The notes below the pieces were generated by a model. The model was not told the origin of the DNA, did no database searches, and worked only from the letters and a program-made list of their open reading frames with translations. Made by a program: the position numbers and the translations under genes. A stretch of 42,105 bases of DNA from Elusimicrobia bacterium CG_4_9_14_3_um_filter_62_55 (GTDB lineage: Bacteria > Elusimicrobiota > Elusimicrobia > UBA1565), in NCBI GenBank assembly GCA_002790095.1, contig PFUL01000016.1, forward strand, positions 1-42,105, given 5' to 3'. Shown here piece by piece: positions 24,240 to 32,305 of the stretch. Within the stretch, counting starts at the first letter, position 1. Each line of letters opens with the position of its first letter.

Positions 24240-25984
24240 CAGGACGCCCTTTCCGAGTCGAGTTCCAGAGCCCCTTCCAACAGCTTCCCTTCGACCTTCT
24301 CCGCGAGGTTGGAATACTCGCCCTCGCGTTCCGGAGGGACCTCTCCGTCGTGCAGGTGCATCATCTTCAGGCAGAGGAAGGCCGCGAACCCGGGGCGGGC
24401 CGCGTGCAGGCGCGCGAATTTCTCGGCGGACGGATGGGAAATATTGAGCACCGCCCAACGCCGGGTCCGAAAAACAAACAAAGAGGAGACCGGCTTTTCA
24501 TCGACGGGACTCATCTCCCCGGCCTCCCGCTGGGTGACGAACAATTTCCCCCGGATCGGCGATCCTGGATAGGCGAGGTCGGCCGCGGCGATCCCCCGGT
24601 ACTTGGATCCGGATTTTCGGTCGAGTTCCCGAAGCGTGTTCAAAAACGCGCGCATGCCCGACGCCAATTTCTGATCCGGGCTGAGCACCGGAAGAATCAA
24701 AGATTTCGAGGCGTGCACCGCGTCGACGCCGAGCCACTCCGCGACCGCCTCCACCCAAGGCCCTTCGCACAGCAAAACGGCGCCTTCCTTTTCGAGCCGC
24801 TGCGTCACGCGGCTGCGGCAGGAATCGAAGTAGAGCTTCTTGCCGGGCGCGCAGCGCACGCCGTCTTTGAGTTCCTCGAGACTGACGGTCTCCCCGCAGA
24901 GACCCGGAAAGATTCTCCAGTCCGACCGGCGCCAGCGGGACCAGTAGGTCGACAGCAGCCAATGGAGAAACGGAAGGCGCCGCGTCCACTCCTCGACCGC
25001 CTTCTGCGCTTCGAGGCCCATCCCCTCGGGAAGCCCGTCGCCGTCTGGAGTGCGCTGCAAAGCGATCTTGGAAATCCGCGTGGAAAGCTCCTTGAGTTCA
25101 AAACGGAGTTTCTCGGGGAGTCGGTTCTCGACGAGCTTCTCGAGAATCCCCATCAGCTTGCGGTAATTCTCGTCCTCCATCACGCTGTCGCGGGTGAGGG
25201 TATGCTCGAGGTAGCGGGATTTCGCCTTGAAGGAAACGCCGCGGAAGTAGTCGTGGCTCCCTTCTTTCAGCGTCAGTCCGCGGTTGTAGAAGCCGAAAAA
25301 GGGCTTATCCGCCGCCGAAAACGCAAGCCGAAGCTCCGTCCCCTCCTCCGTGTACGCCAAGGAAGCCCCCGCGAGTCCAAACGGCTCGCTCAGCGCCTCG
25401 GGCCGCTGATCGCCGACGCGGTAAAAAATCCGGGCTTCGGAGTGCTTGCACCAATAGAGGATGGTTTCTCGGGCTTCCCGACCCAGCTTCTCAAAATCCG
25501 CTTCGCTCTGCTTCTTGCGGATTTCGATCATCGTACCTTCGCGCGCCGAGGAAAGCTTGTATTTCTCGTAGCGCCGGTAGCTCGGAAAATCCACGCGCCA
25601 ACTCTCTCCGTTTCGCGCGGTCAGCACGCGAACCAATTCCGGGCGCAGCGAAAAGACAGAGACGAAGCCGATTCCGAACTTGCCGATTTTGGTAAAATCC
25701 TCCTCCTTCGTCGAACGGAACAGCACGAGCAGAAAGTTGTCGATGATGTACTCGTCCATCCCTTCGCCGTCGTCCTCGATCCGGATGACCGTGTCCCCTT
25801 CCCCCCGCTCGATGGTGACGTCGATGCGGTTGGAGCCGGCGTCGATCGCGTTCTGGATCAATTCGCGGAAGAAATCGAGCGGACGATCAAACTGATCGAC
25901 GAGATCCTTGACGAGGCTCGGAACCGAGGAGGCGGGAGCGCCCGAGCGGCGTTCCTTGCGCGGGCGGACGCGACGCTCAGCCAT
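24239..25984 (-). CDS. Hsp90-like GHKL ATPase
   Basis: 581 aa. A basic N-terminus is followed by an intact Hsp90-type ATP-binding domain: N-box FFRELIQNAIDAG (38-50, Glu41, Asn45, Asp48), G1 loop EDDGEGMDEY (70-79) and G2 lid GKFGIGFVSVF (101-111). The middle region (about 150-330) resembles the Hsp90 middle domain in order (DSVMEDENYRKLMGILEKL recalls the client-binding section). It is shorter than HtpG (about 620-630 aa) and lacks an obvious HtpG C-terminal dimer domain, so it is not the housekeeping chaperone. The ATG overlaps the AAA+ gene stop by eight bases, indicating translational coupling. Confidence 0.82.
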   Translation of the reverse strand: MAERRVRPRKERRSGAPASSVPSLVKDLVDQFDRPLDFFRELIQNAIDAGSNRIDVTIERGEGDTVIRIEDDGEGMDEYIIDNFLLVLFRSTKEEDFTKIGKFGIGFVSVFSLRPELVRVLTARNGESWRVDFPSYRRYEKYKLSSAREGTMIEIRKKQSEADFEKLGREARETILYWCKHSEARIFYRVGDQRPEALSEPFGLAGASLAYTEEGTELRLAFSAADKPFFGFYNRGLTLKEGSHDYFRGVSFKAKSRYLEHTLTRDSVMEDENYRKLMGILEKLVENRLPEKLRFELKELSTRISKIALQRTPDGDGLPEGMGLEAQKAVEEWTRRLPFLHWLLSTYWSRWRRSDWRIFPGLCGETVSLEELKDGVRCAPGKKLYFDSCRSRVTQRLEKEGAVLLCEGPWVEAVAEWLGVDAVHASKSLILPVLSPDQKLASGMRAFLNTLRELDRKSGSKYRGIAAADLAYPGSPIRGKLFVTQREAGEMSPVDEKPVSSLFVFRTRRWAVLNISHPSAEKFARLHAARPGFAAFLCLKMMHLHDGEVPPEREGEYSNLAEKVEGKLLEGALELDSERAS

Positions 25985-27566
25985 CGGAACGCCCCGCCGC
26001 GCTTTGAATCACCGCGGCCCGCTGGGCCGAGAGGTGCAGCTTGATTTCCTCGACGCGCCTTCGGAAGCGCTCCTCCTCGCTCTTTTCCTGCGCCCCCTTC
26101 TCGAATGCCAGGTGGTCGCTTAAGAACCCCTGGATCCTCTTGTCGTCGACTTTCACCGAAAGCTCCGCCACGAGTTTCCGCTTCTCCTCGAACGGCAGGC
26201 TGAAGTATTCGTCGGGTTCGTCGAAATCCTCGATCGCGGTCAACACCCGGCCGGCGATCGCGTCCACCGAACGGCCCGAAAGCCCCTCTTCGACGCAGCG
26301 CTTTCCGATCTTCTTCCACTGGGATTCCGTGATCGGCAGCCACGCCTGCTTTCCGCGCAGCTTGATGTCCCGCAGCAGCCGAACGAAATGCTCGGGGGTG
26401 GTCGGGCCCTTCGCCTGAAGCGGGGTCTGGGCCAATCGGCTGATCATCGCCTCGTCCATGTGCATCGTATTCGCGTCGCAGATGAGAAACCACTTCCCGT
26501 TTTTGGGTCCGACGGTTCCGTCGAGAATCCCGAACAGCGTCCCCAGATTGGACTTCTCCTCCTGACGCAGCTGCGAGTCGCCGCGCGCCGAGAACGCCGT
26601 ATCGATGTCGGCCCAATAAACCCCGACCACCGCGGGGGCGTTGAAGACTTCGTCGCGGAAGATTTCCAAGAGCCGGTTCGCGCTTTGGTTCTGATACGAT
26701 GAGGCCCAATCGGTGCGCCGGATGATGCGGGTTTTCGCGGGCAGTTGGTGGCGTTCGCACAATTCGAGGAAATAGCGCATGACCGCGTGGGCGGTGACCG
26801 TCTTCCCGCAGCCCGGAGAGCCCAGCACGAACAGGATCTGGTTGCGGACCTTCTTCGGGTTCTGATCGAGCGTCATGTCGAACCCGGCGACGTCCCGCGC
26901 AAGACGCTTGGCGGCCTTCAGATACTCCTCATTGCCGACGATGTCGTCCAACGCCACCGGCATCAGGTTGTTGGATTCCCCGATCTCGGCGGGCGAGACC
27001 GCCCATCCGTCGTAGCGCTGACGCGGAGTGGTCAGTTTGACCTCGAGCTTGTCCGCCCCGAGTTTCTTAAGCGTCGCGGCGAGCAGCGCGCAGTACGAGC
27101 GCAGGCACTGCAGCGCCTCCGCGTCGCGGCTCACCCGCTTTCTCGAATCCGGATGCTCCCCGTAGAACTTTAAAAATCCGGCGCAGTCGCGCAGGATCGT
27201 CGAAAAAAGCCCCTCCGGGGAAGTCAGCTTCGGGATGTCCCGGTACTGGTCGGCGCGAAGCGAACCGTCGGGTCCCTCGGGTTTCTCCGGTCCGCCGATC
27301 GCCAGCAGGCGGTCGGTCGCTTCCGCCGCGAAGACATAGGCGAAAAACACGGGTCCCGCCGCCTCCAAGCGCGGCAGCCGCATCGCCGCGACGGCCGTGG
27401 CGACCGCGAACACCAGCGCGTCGAGCGACTCCAGATTCAACGGCGTCGTCCCGAACGAGCCCGCGTCGACTCGGGCCAAAATCGCCGGCAGTCCGCTCGT
27501 GCGAACGCGGGCGCGCGCTTCGGCGATTTCCCTCTCCACTTCCTTTTCTTCGAGTGCCGCGTTCAT
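25977..27566 (-). CDS. AAA+ ATPase with altered Walker B
   Basis: 529 aa. Residues 1-200 form a helical N-terminal domain I do not recognise. The AAA+ module starts at DDIVGNEEYLKAAKRLA (about 207-223) and has Walker A GSPGCGKT (249-256). Where related FtsH/VPS4-type proteins have D-E-x-D, it reads ADID (319-322), so the Mg-binding Asp and catalytic Glu appear as Ala and Asp. It continues with LFGILDG (344-350), Asn366 (sensor 1 position) and an arginine-finger-like ISRL (Arg377). A charged helical tail (about 460-529) ends the chain. The start at 27566 is set by an ATGA overlap with the upstream gene; longer frames lack support. It is probably a remodelling ATPase working with the Hsp90-like proteins. 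Confidence 0.82.
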   Translation of the reverse strand: MNAALEEKEVEREIAEARARVRTSGLPAILARVDAGSFGTTPLNLESLDALVFAVATAVAAMRLPRLEAAGPVFFAYVFAAEATDRLLAIGGPEKPEGPDGSLRADQYRDIPKLTSPEGLFSTILRDCAGFLKFYGEHPDSRKRVSRDAEALQCLRSYCALLAATLKKLGADKLEVKLTTPRQRYDGWAVSPAEIGESNNLMPVALDDIVGNEEYLKAAKRLARDVAGFDMTLDQNPKKVRNQILFVLGSPGCGKTVTAHAVMRYFLELCERHQLPAKTRIIRRTDWASSYQNQSANRLLEIFRDEVFNAPAVVGVYWADIDTAFSARGDSQLRQEEKSNLGTLFGILDGTVGPKNGKWFLICDANTMHMDEAMISRLAQTPLQAKGPTTPEHFVRLLRDIKLRGKQAWLPITESQWKKIGKRCVEEGLSGRSVDAIAGRVLTAIEDFDEPDEYFSLPFEEKRKLVAELSVKVDDKRIQGFLSDHLAFEKGAQEKSEEERFRRRVEEIKLHLSAQRAAVIQSAAGRSDG

Positions 27567-28576
27567 ATCGAATAGATGACGTTCTTCGTGCCGGCCTTCT
27601 TGAGCTTCGCCTGAAGCGGCCCCAGCGCCGATTTCGTGCACGCGAACTTTCTCTCCTTGTGGACTCTGTATCCGTAGCGCTGCGCCGCCTCCTCGATGAT
27701 CGGCCGAGCCTTATCGGAGAGGAAGTCGACGTACAGCGTCGAAAAAGGGTCGTTGTCCAAATCGATTTCATGCCCCGTCGACGCACGGTCGAGCGGACAA
27801 TGCAGCACAAAGGCGTCCGAGGCGTCGGGCGGAAACCACCCTTGCGGCGCGGGCGTCCACGGCGACCACAACGGTCCGATGCGCCCCCGGGCCACTTCCT
27901 CCACGTGAATCCCCTCGAGGCGTCCAAGAAGCAGGAACATGATCTCGCTCTCGTCCTGGGCGAATTTCTCCATCGCGGACCGGAAGGTGTTGGTCTGCTT
28001 CGTGTAGTCCCCGGTGCGCTCCAAAAATCCGCCGCCCCACATCGAATCGGTCTGCTCGATCAGAAGCGTGTACCGGACGAACACGCCCTCTCCCGGATCA
28101 AAACGGTCGAAGACGACTTCGAAGGCGGCCGAGCCTCGCTCGGGATAGACTCGGCGCAGTTTGACCTGAAGATCGGTCATCGGCACGGCCGGCACCTTCA
28201 CGAGCTCCCGGTAGTAGCGAAGCTTGGCCTCGACGCGCGGCGTCAACCGCCGCCCGAGCGCGAGCCGCGCCTCCTGCTGCGCGATGAATTCTTCCGCGAT
28301 CTGCCGATCCACCTGCACCGTCAGCACGTCCTGATGGCGCGGGAGACCGTTCGTCCGGTCGATCCCCACGCCGTCGTAAACGCCGGAACGGATCGAAGGC
28401 GCCAAGAAGCGAAGCCGATCCGAGCAGCCGAACGGATCCGGATACCACTTGTTAAGCCGGGCCGCGAGGATCAGATCCGAGACCCGTCTCGCGTACGCCT
28501 CCAGCGCCTCGGAATCGAGCGTCAGATAGCGGTTTTGAGGCGGTTTCCCCTTGGTCGCGACCGCCTCACGGCTCAT
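27563..28576 (-). CDS. Unrecognised 337-aa operon protein
   Basis: 337 aa; I do not recognise the family. It is soluble, with no signal peptide or TM helix. The N-terminal third is helical (ALEAYARRVSDLILAARLNKW), the middle is rich in charged and beta-prone residues (FEVVFDRFDPGEGVFVRYTL), and the C-terminal part has Trp/Pro-rich turns (LWSPWTPAPQGWFPPDASD) then a basic end. The ATG lies inside the end of the coiled-coil gene (11-base overlap) and its stop overlaps the AAA+ start. Tight coupling to both suggests it is a fixed component of the same complex. Confidence 0.75.
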   Translation of the reverse strand: MSREAVATKGKPPQNRYLTLDSEALEAYARRVSDLILAARLNKWYPDPFGCSDRLRFLAPSIRSGVYDGVGIDRTNGLPRHQDVLTVQVDRQIAEEFIAQQEARLALGRRLTPRVEAKLRYYRELVKVPAVPMTDLQVKLRRVYPERGSAAFEVVFDRFDPGEGVFVRYTLLIEQTDSMWGGGFLERTGDYTKQTNTFRSAMEKFAQDESEIMFLLLGRLEGIHVEEVARGRIGPLWSPWTPAPQGWFPPDASDAFVLHCPLDRASTGHEIDLDNDPFSTLYVDFLSDKARPIIEEAAQRYGYRVHKERKFACTKSALGPLQAKLKKAGTKNVIYSI

Positions 28577-29639
28577 CGGTGCGGGCGGTTTCGAATTGGC
28601 CGTACTCCTTCTTAGCCATTTCGATTGTTTCGTTGATGCGTTCCTCCTTGATCTCCCGCTCCGCCGCGAGATTTTGGGCGACGAGATCCTCGGTCTGTTT
28701 GTCGTAGATCTTCATTTCCGAGGTCAGCCGGTCGATGTTCTGCGTAAGATACAGCGAGGTCTCCGAGGCGAGCACCGCGAGGCGATTGACGCTCTGCTTC
28801 AGAGACTGCATCGACTTGTGCATCTCAACCGAAAGCTCTCCGGCCGCGGAGATCGAGGAAAGGCCGGCCAGATTCCCGTGCAGTTCGTTGAGCACCTCGT
28901 TGCCGGCGTCATAGAGCGTCTGCATGTTGCCGTGCAGATTCGTCATGATCTCGAGGAAGTTGTTGTTCATGTTGATGATCGCCATCAACCGATCCTCGGC
29001 GTTGGCGTACAAGCGCAGTTTCGCGCCGTGCTCCCAAATCGCCCGTTTGACGTCGGAAATCTTCGCCGACAATTCGCGCCCTTCCAGACTCTTCGGATCG
29101 GCGAGGCCCTGCAATTGGGCCTCGAGCTTCTCGCGGAAGGACTCCAGCTCCAAGACGTATTTAGCCGCCCGCTCCTCGTTCTGAGCGGCGACGACCATCT
29201 TCTTGTTGAGACGGACGATGTCTTCCTGAAGGTTTTTGATGTCGTTTTGCAGGGTGTCGATGTAGTTGCCGACTTCCTGCACCCGTTTCTGGGCGATCTC
29301 GATCTTCTCGTTGAGCAGCTCTTTGAGATCCCGGCTCGGAGCGATGTCCCGGATCAGCGGAATCTTCGCGAGCAGGCCCTTGATGTTGGTGCCGATCTCG
29401 TCGAGCGTCATGATGTTGCCGAGGTATTCGAGCGCCGACTTATTTTCGGCGATGTCGGCCGTCATCTCCGTCGAGAGCTTGTCGTAGGCCTTGGAGAGTT
29501 CGCCGAACTTCTTGAGATTGACCTCGTGGCGGCTCTGGTTGTCGGTGAGCATCGACTCCAGCCCTTGGCGCGTATAGCCTTCGCCGTCGTACTTGATCTC
29601 TTTGCTGAGGATGTCCGACTTGGCGTTTTCTTCGGCCAT
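28566..29639 (-). CDS. Coiled-coil protein, faintly TelA-like, first gene of the operon
   Basis: 357 aa, almost entirely helical with long heptad-like charged runs and no membrane segment. Some blocks recall the toxic-anion-resistance protein TelA family: AKIPLIRDIAPSRDLKELL, then repeated helices near IDTLQNDIKNLQEDIVRLN, and MAIINMNNNFLEIMTNLHGN resembling the TelA Asn-Asn element. The likeness is weak, and a generic scaffold coiled coil is the alternative. TelA-type proteins are known neighbours of AAA+ and stress-response genes. The ATG is preceded by AGGAGG about eight bases upstream and by a sigma70-like promoter. Confidence 0.6.
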   Translation of the reverse strand: MAEENAKSDILSKEIKYDGEGYTRQGLESMLTDNQSRHEVNLKKFGELSKAYDKLSTEMTADIAENKSALEYLGNIMTLDEIGTNIKGLLAKIPLIRDIAPSRDLKELLNEKIEIAQKRVQEVGNYIDTLQNDIKNLQEDIVRLNKKMVVAAQNEERAAKYVLELESFREKLEAQLQGLADPKSLEGRELSAKISDVKRAIWEHGAKLRLYANAEDRLMAIINMNNNFLEIMTNLHGNMQTLYDAGNEVLNELHGNLAGLSSISAAGELSVEMHKSMQSLKQSVNRLAVLASETSLYLTQNIDRLTSEMKIYDKQTEDLVAQNLAAEREIKEERINETIEMAKKEYGQFETARTDEP

Positions 29640-29684
29640 GAGCCCGCCTCCTATTAGTTGCCCCGAAAGGTGTCTACCCGCGCT

Positions 29685-29713
29685 AGTATAAGGTCTCCCT
29701 ACGCGCCGCGCAA
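29685..29713 (-). promoter_or_regulatory. Sigma70-like promoter of the Hsp90-like operon
   Basis: On the minus strand TTGCGC (29713-29708), a 17-base spacer and TATACT (29690-29685) lie about 46 bases before the ATG at 29639. A strong Shine-Dalgarno follows. Unlike most promoters in the window it gives a leader, implying conventional ribosome loading for the whole operon. Confidence 0.6.
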
Positions 29714-29740
29714 GGCCTCACTCTTCGGCAAATCCGCAGG

Positions 29741-29769
29741 TTGGAATTAGATAAGATGAGCGCTATACT
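29741..29769 (+). promoter_or_regulatory. Promoter of the ATPase/DUF4276 cassette
   Basis: TTGGAA (29741-29746), 17 bases, TATACT (29764-29769), then GGGGAA (29773-29778) before the ATG at 29782. A TAGATA half-site at 29748-29753 lies in the spacer and matches the arms of the inverted repeats near 25-46 and 32277-32296. Confidence 0.55.
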
Positions 29770-29781
29770 CACGGGGAACCT

Positions 29782-30954
29782 ATGCAAATTGAGAATGTTG
29801 AAATTCGAAATTATCGTTCCTTCCAATCTGCGGAACTGAAGGATCTTTCTCGCCTCGCGATCGTTGTCGGCGCCAACGGCACAGGGAAGTCGACTCTATT
29901 TGATGTCCTCAGCTTTCTAAAGGACTCCCTGACCAATAACGTCGCTACCGCGGTTTCCAGGCGGGGCGGGTTCAAAGAACTCGTCACCCGCGGGGAAACT
30001 GGTCCCGTCGGAATTACCGTTAAGTTTCGCGAGAGCAGCGGTCGGCTGGCCACCTACCAGCTCGATGTCTCGGAATCAGAAGGTCGTCCTGTTGTCGAAA
30101 GGGAAATCCTCCGATTTCGAAGAGGTCAATACGGACAACCATGGCATTTCGTTGATTTTTCACTGGGCAAAGGAACCGCCATCACCAACGAGAGCGCGTA
30201 TGGTCTTGAAGGAGCTCAGGCGGAACGAAAGGAGCATGTTCTTGATGATGCCAGCACCTTAGCGATCAAAGGTTTAGGGCAGTTTAAGGAGTTTCGAGTT
30301 GTCGCTGAATTTAGGAGCCTAATTGAAAATTGGCATATCTCCGACTTTCACATTGGTGACGCTCGAACCAGCGGCGAGGCAGGGTATGCCGAACATCTCT
30401 CAACGCGGGGAGATAATATCGCGCAATTTGCCCAATACCTCTTTGAAAACCATCCGGAGAGATTCAATAAAGTCCTGAATGCAATGAAATCTCGAGTGCC
30501 GGGCGTCCGAAGCGTGGAGGCAAAGACCACGGAAGACGGCAGGCTCGTCCTACGGTTTCAGGACGGCAGCTTTAAAGACCCTTTCATCGCCCGATTCGTT
30601 TCTGATGGAACGATCAAGATGTTTGCGTATCTGTTGCTCCTATTCGATCCGCAACCACACCCCTTGCTCGCTATCGAGGAACCGGAGAATCAACTTTATC
30701 CCGAACTGTTGCGCGAGTTGATAGAGGAATTTCGTGATTATGCCCGGCGCGGAGGACAGGTTTTTGTTTCCACGCATTCCCCGGATTTTTTGAGTGGAGC
30801 AACGCTTGATGAAATTTATTGGCTTGTCAAAAATGACGGGTTCACTAAAATTCGTCGCGCATCAGAAAGCGAACTCCTAAGGAACTTGGTCGCAGAGGGA
30901 GACTCCCCCGGAGCACTCTGGAAACAAGGATTATTTGAAGGCGCCCACCCTTGA
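29782..30954 (+). CDS. RecF/OLD-like AAA (ABC-type) ATPase
   Basis: 390 aa. Walker A GANGTGKST (30-38) follows MQIENVEIRNYRSF, the usual start of SMC/RecF-like ATPases. An ABC signature-like FVSDGTIKMFAYLL is near 272-285, Walker B LLAIEEPENQLYPELL is at 295-310 (Glu299/Glu300), and the His switch is STHSP (His332). No TOPRIM domain is fused to it; the following gene supplies one. Visibly lower GC than its neighbours (a sampled 60-base line gave about 53%), suggesting transfer. Its stop overlaps the next start (TTGA). Split OLD-type ATPase/nuclease pairs are known in phage defence, which is the likeliest role. Confidence 0.85.
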   Translation: MQIENVEIRNYRSFQSAELKDLSRLAIVVGANGTGKSTLFDVLSFLKDSLTNNVATAVSRRGGFKELVTRGETGPVGITVKFRESSGRLATYQLDVSESEGRPVVEREILRFRRGQYGQPWHFVDFSLGKGTAITNESAYGLEGAQAERKEHVLDDASTLAIKGLGQFKEFRVVAEFRSLIENWHISDFHIGDARTSGEAGYAEHLSTRGDNIAQFAQYLFENHPERFNKVLNAMKSRVPGVRSVEAKTTEDGRLVLRFQDGSFKDPFIARFVSDGTIKMFAYLLLLFDPQPHPLLAIEEPENQLYPELLRELIEEFRDYARRGGQVFVSTHSPDFLSGATLDEIYWLVKNDGFTKIRRASESELLRNLVAEGDSPGALWKQGLFEGAHP

Positions 30955-31532
30955 CGAGAAGAATTGTTTTTCTCCTCGAAGAAAGATCGATGAAGTTCTT
31001 CCTCGAAGGACTTCTTCCGCGGATATTTCCTGGGACAAGACTAAATGAATCTTTCATTTGTGTAACGCATGAAGGGAAACAGGACCTCGAGAGAAGCCTT
31101 CCACGAAAACTACGCGCGTGGAACCATCCTGATGTCTTCATAATCATTCGCGACCAAGATACTGAAGATTGTCAGGCACTCAAGGAGCGCTTGTTTGATC
31201 TTTGCAAAACGGGCGGCAAACCGGATTCAATCGTTCGAATCGCCTGCCGAGAATTAGAAGCTTGGTATTTGGGAGATCCCGATGCGTTAGCTGCTGCGTT
31301 TGAGAACCCCGCACTCTCTACCATCGGGGATAAGGCACGGTATCGAGACCCTGACACAGTTGCGACTCCCTCCCGTGAATTGTCTCGACTGGAACCCAAA
31401 TTCCAAAAGCTTTCCGGTGCGAGATTAATGGCAACCCATATCTCGAGAGAAAATAATCGTTCCAATAGCTTTAGGGTTCTCTTGGATACGATTCGAAGGA
31501 TTGTAGAATCACCCAAAGCAAACTGTGACTAG
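30951..31532 (+). CDS. DUF4276 family protein, TOPRIM-like partner of the upstream ATPase
   Basis: 193 aa. It begins IVFLLEERSMKFFLEGLLPR and continues with HEGKQDLERSLPRKLRAW, then FIIIRDQDTEDC and VRIACRELEAWYLGDP, all typical of DUF4276. The acidic residues Glu10/Glu11, Asp68, Asp70 and Asp73 fit a TOPRIM-like metal site, and Glu101/Glu103 lie in the conserved RELEAW motif. A nuclease role is inferred from the fold, not shown. The start is TTG at 30951, overlapping the ATPase stop; no other in-frame start fits as well. Same low-GC style as its partner. Confidence 0.82.
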   Translation: MTRRIVFLLEERSMKFFLEGLLPRIFPGTRLNESFICVTHEGKQDLERSLPRKLRAWNHPDVFIIIRDQDTEDCQALKERLFDLCKTGGKPDSIVRIACRELEAWYLGDPDALAAAFENPALSTIGDKARYRDPDTVATPSRELSRLEPKFQKLSGARLMATHISRENNRSNSFRVLLDTIRRIVESPKANCD

Positions 31533-32268
31533 AAGATTCGCACTCATATCAGTGTCCGCATTTTTTTTGCTAGCAGGCTGCTCCGCCGCTCGCCGCGCCG
31601 CCGGGCCGTACCGCTACACGCCCCCCGCGACGATCAAGAAGGACAAACCCTCCTTGCCGATCCGCGCCCTGCTCTTTCCCTTTAAGGACAACACAAAGAA
31701 CGAAACGGTGATCGAAAAAACGAAGATCTCGGTCAACTTCCTGAAGAAGGGCCATCTGGCGATCCCCCGAGTCGACGGCGAAACCCTCGCCCGGAGTTGG
31801 GGCGAATTTCTCACCCACTCCAAGACCTTCGCGGGCATCGGCCTCGCCTTCGGCGATTCCCAGGATCGGCGCGGGCAGATCGGACTCGGGGGAACCGTGG
31901 TCCAGGCCCAGTACCTGATCGAAGAACCCGTCTGCCTGCTGCGCATCCGAGTCAATTTCGAAGCGCGCCGTTCCGGCGAGGACCAATCGTTTTGGCGGGC
32001 CGACTTGTTCGAGTCGGGGAAATGCAGCGTCGACGCCAAGGACGCACGGCGCCAGCGGGCGGCCGTCGACGACATGCTGCACGCGCTGTTCACCAAGGCC
32101 CTGCAAAGCCTTGAGAACGGACTTGAAGCCGCCGCGATCGCGGCCCCCGAACCCGACCCCGCCGCCCAAGCGACGGGAACTGAGAAGCCGGTCGTGCCGG
32201 TGAAAAAACCCGTCGCCAACGACAGCGTCGTCGATGAATTGTACCGGCAGGCGCTGGAAGCCCAGTAG
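31525..32268 (+). CDS. Lipoprotein of unknown function
   Basis: 247 aa from GTG 31525. The signal ends in the lipobox LLAGCSA with Cys19, so the protein should be lipidated and membrane-anchored. The mature domain (about 40-200) is alpha/beta with PSLPIRALLFPFKDNTKNET and a late helix DDMLHALFTKALQSLENGL; the tail is Ala/Pro-rich. Family not recognised. The start lies inside the last codons of DUF4276, and roughly the first 20 codons are AT-rich, while the rest has the high-GC style of the genome. The original 5' end may have been replaced by the incoming cassette. Confidence 0.7.
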   Translation: MTRRFALISVSAFFLLAGCSAARRAAGPYRYTPPATIKKDKPSLPIRALLFPFKDNTKNETVIEKTKISVNFLKKGHLAIPRVDGETLARSWGEFLTHSKTFAGIGLAFGDSQDRRGQIGLGGTVVQAQYLIEEPVCLLRIRVNFEARRSGEDQSFWRADLFESGKCSVDAKDARRQRAAVDDMLHALFTKALQSLENGLEAAAIAAPEPDPAAQATGTEKPVVPVKKPVANDSVVDELYRQALEAQ

Positions 32269-32271
32269 CGA

Positions 32272-32300
32272 TTAATTATCTACCGCTAAGTAGATATAAT
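32272..32300 (+). promoter_or_regulatory. Promoter with inverted repeat before the desaturase gene
   Basis: TTAATT (32272-32277), 17 bases and TATAAT (32295-32300) precede GTG at 32306 by five bases. A dyad TATCTAC (32277-32283) / GTAGATA (32290-32296) fills the spacer and touches the -10. Its arms resemble the operator-like repeat at 25-46, but the spacing between TATCTA and TAGATA differs (8 versus 6). Confidence 0.55.
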
Positions 32301-32305
32301 GAGGC

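Noticed and set aside
24239-25984. Housekeeping HtpG
   Set aside because: It is too short, lacks the usual C-terminal domain and is embedded in a specialised operon with AAA+ and degenerate paralogs.
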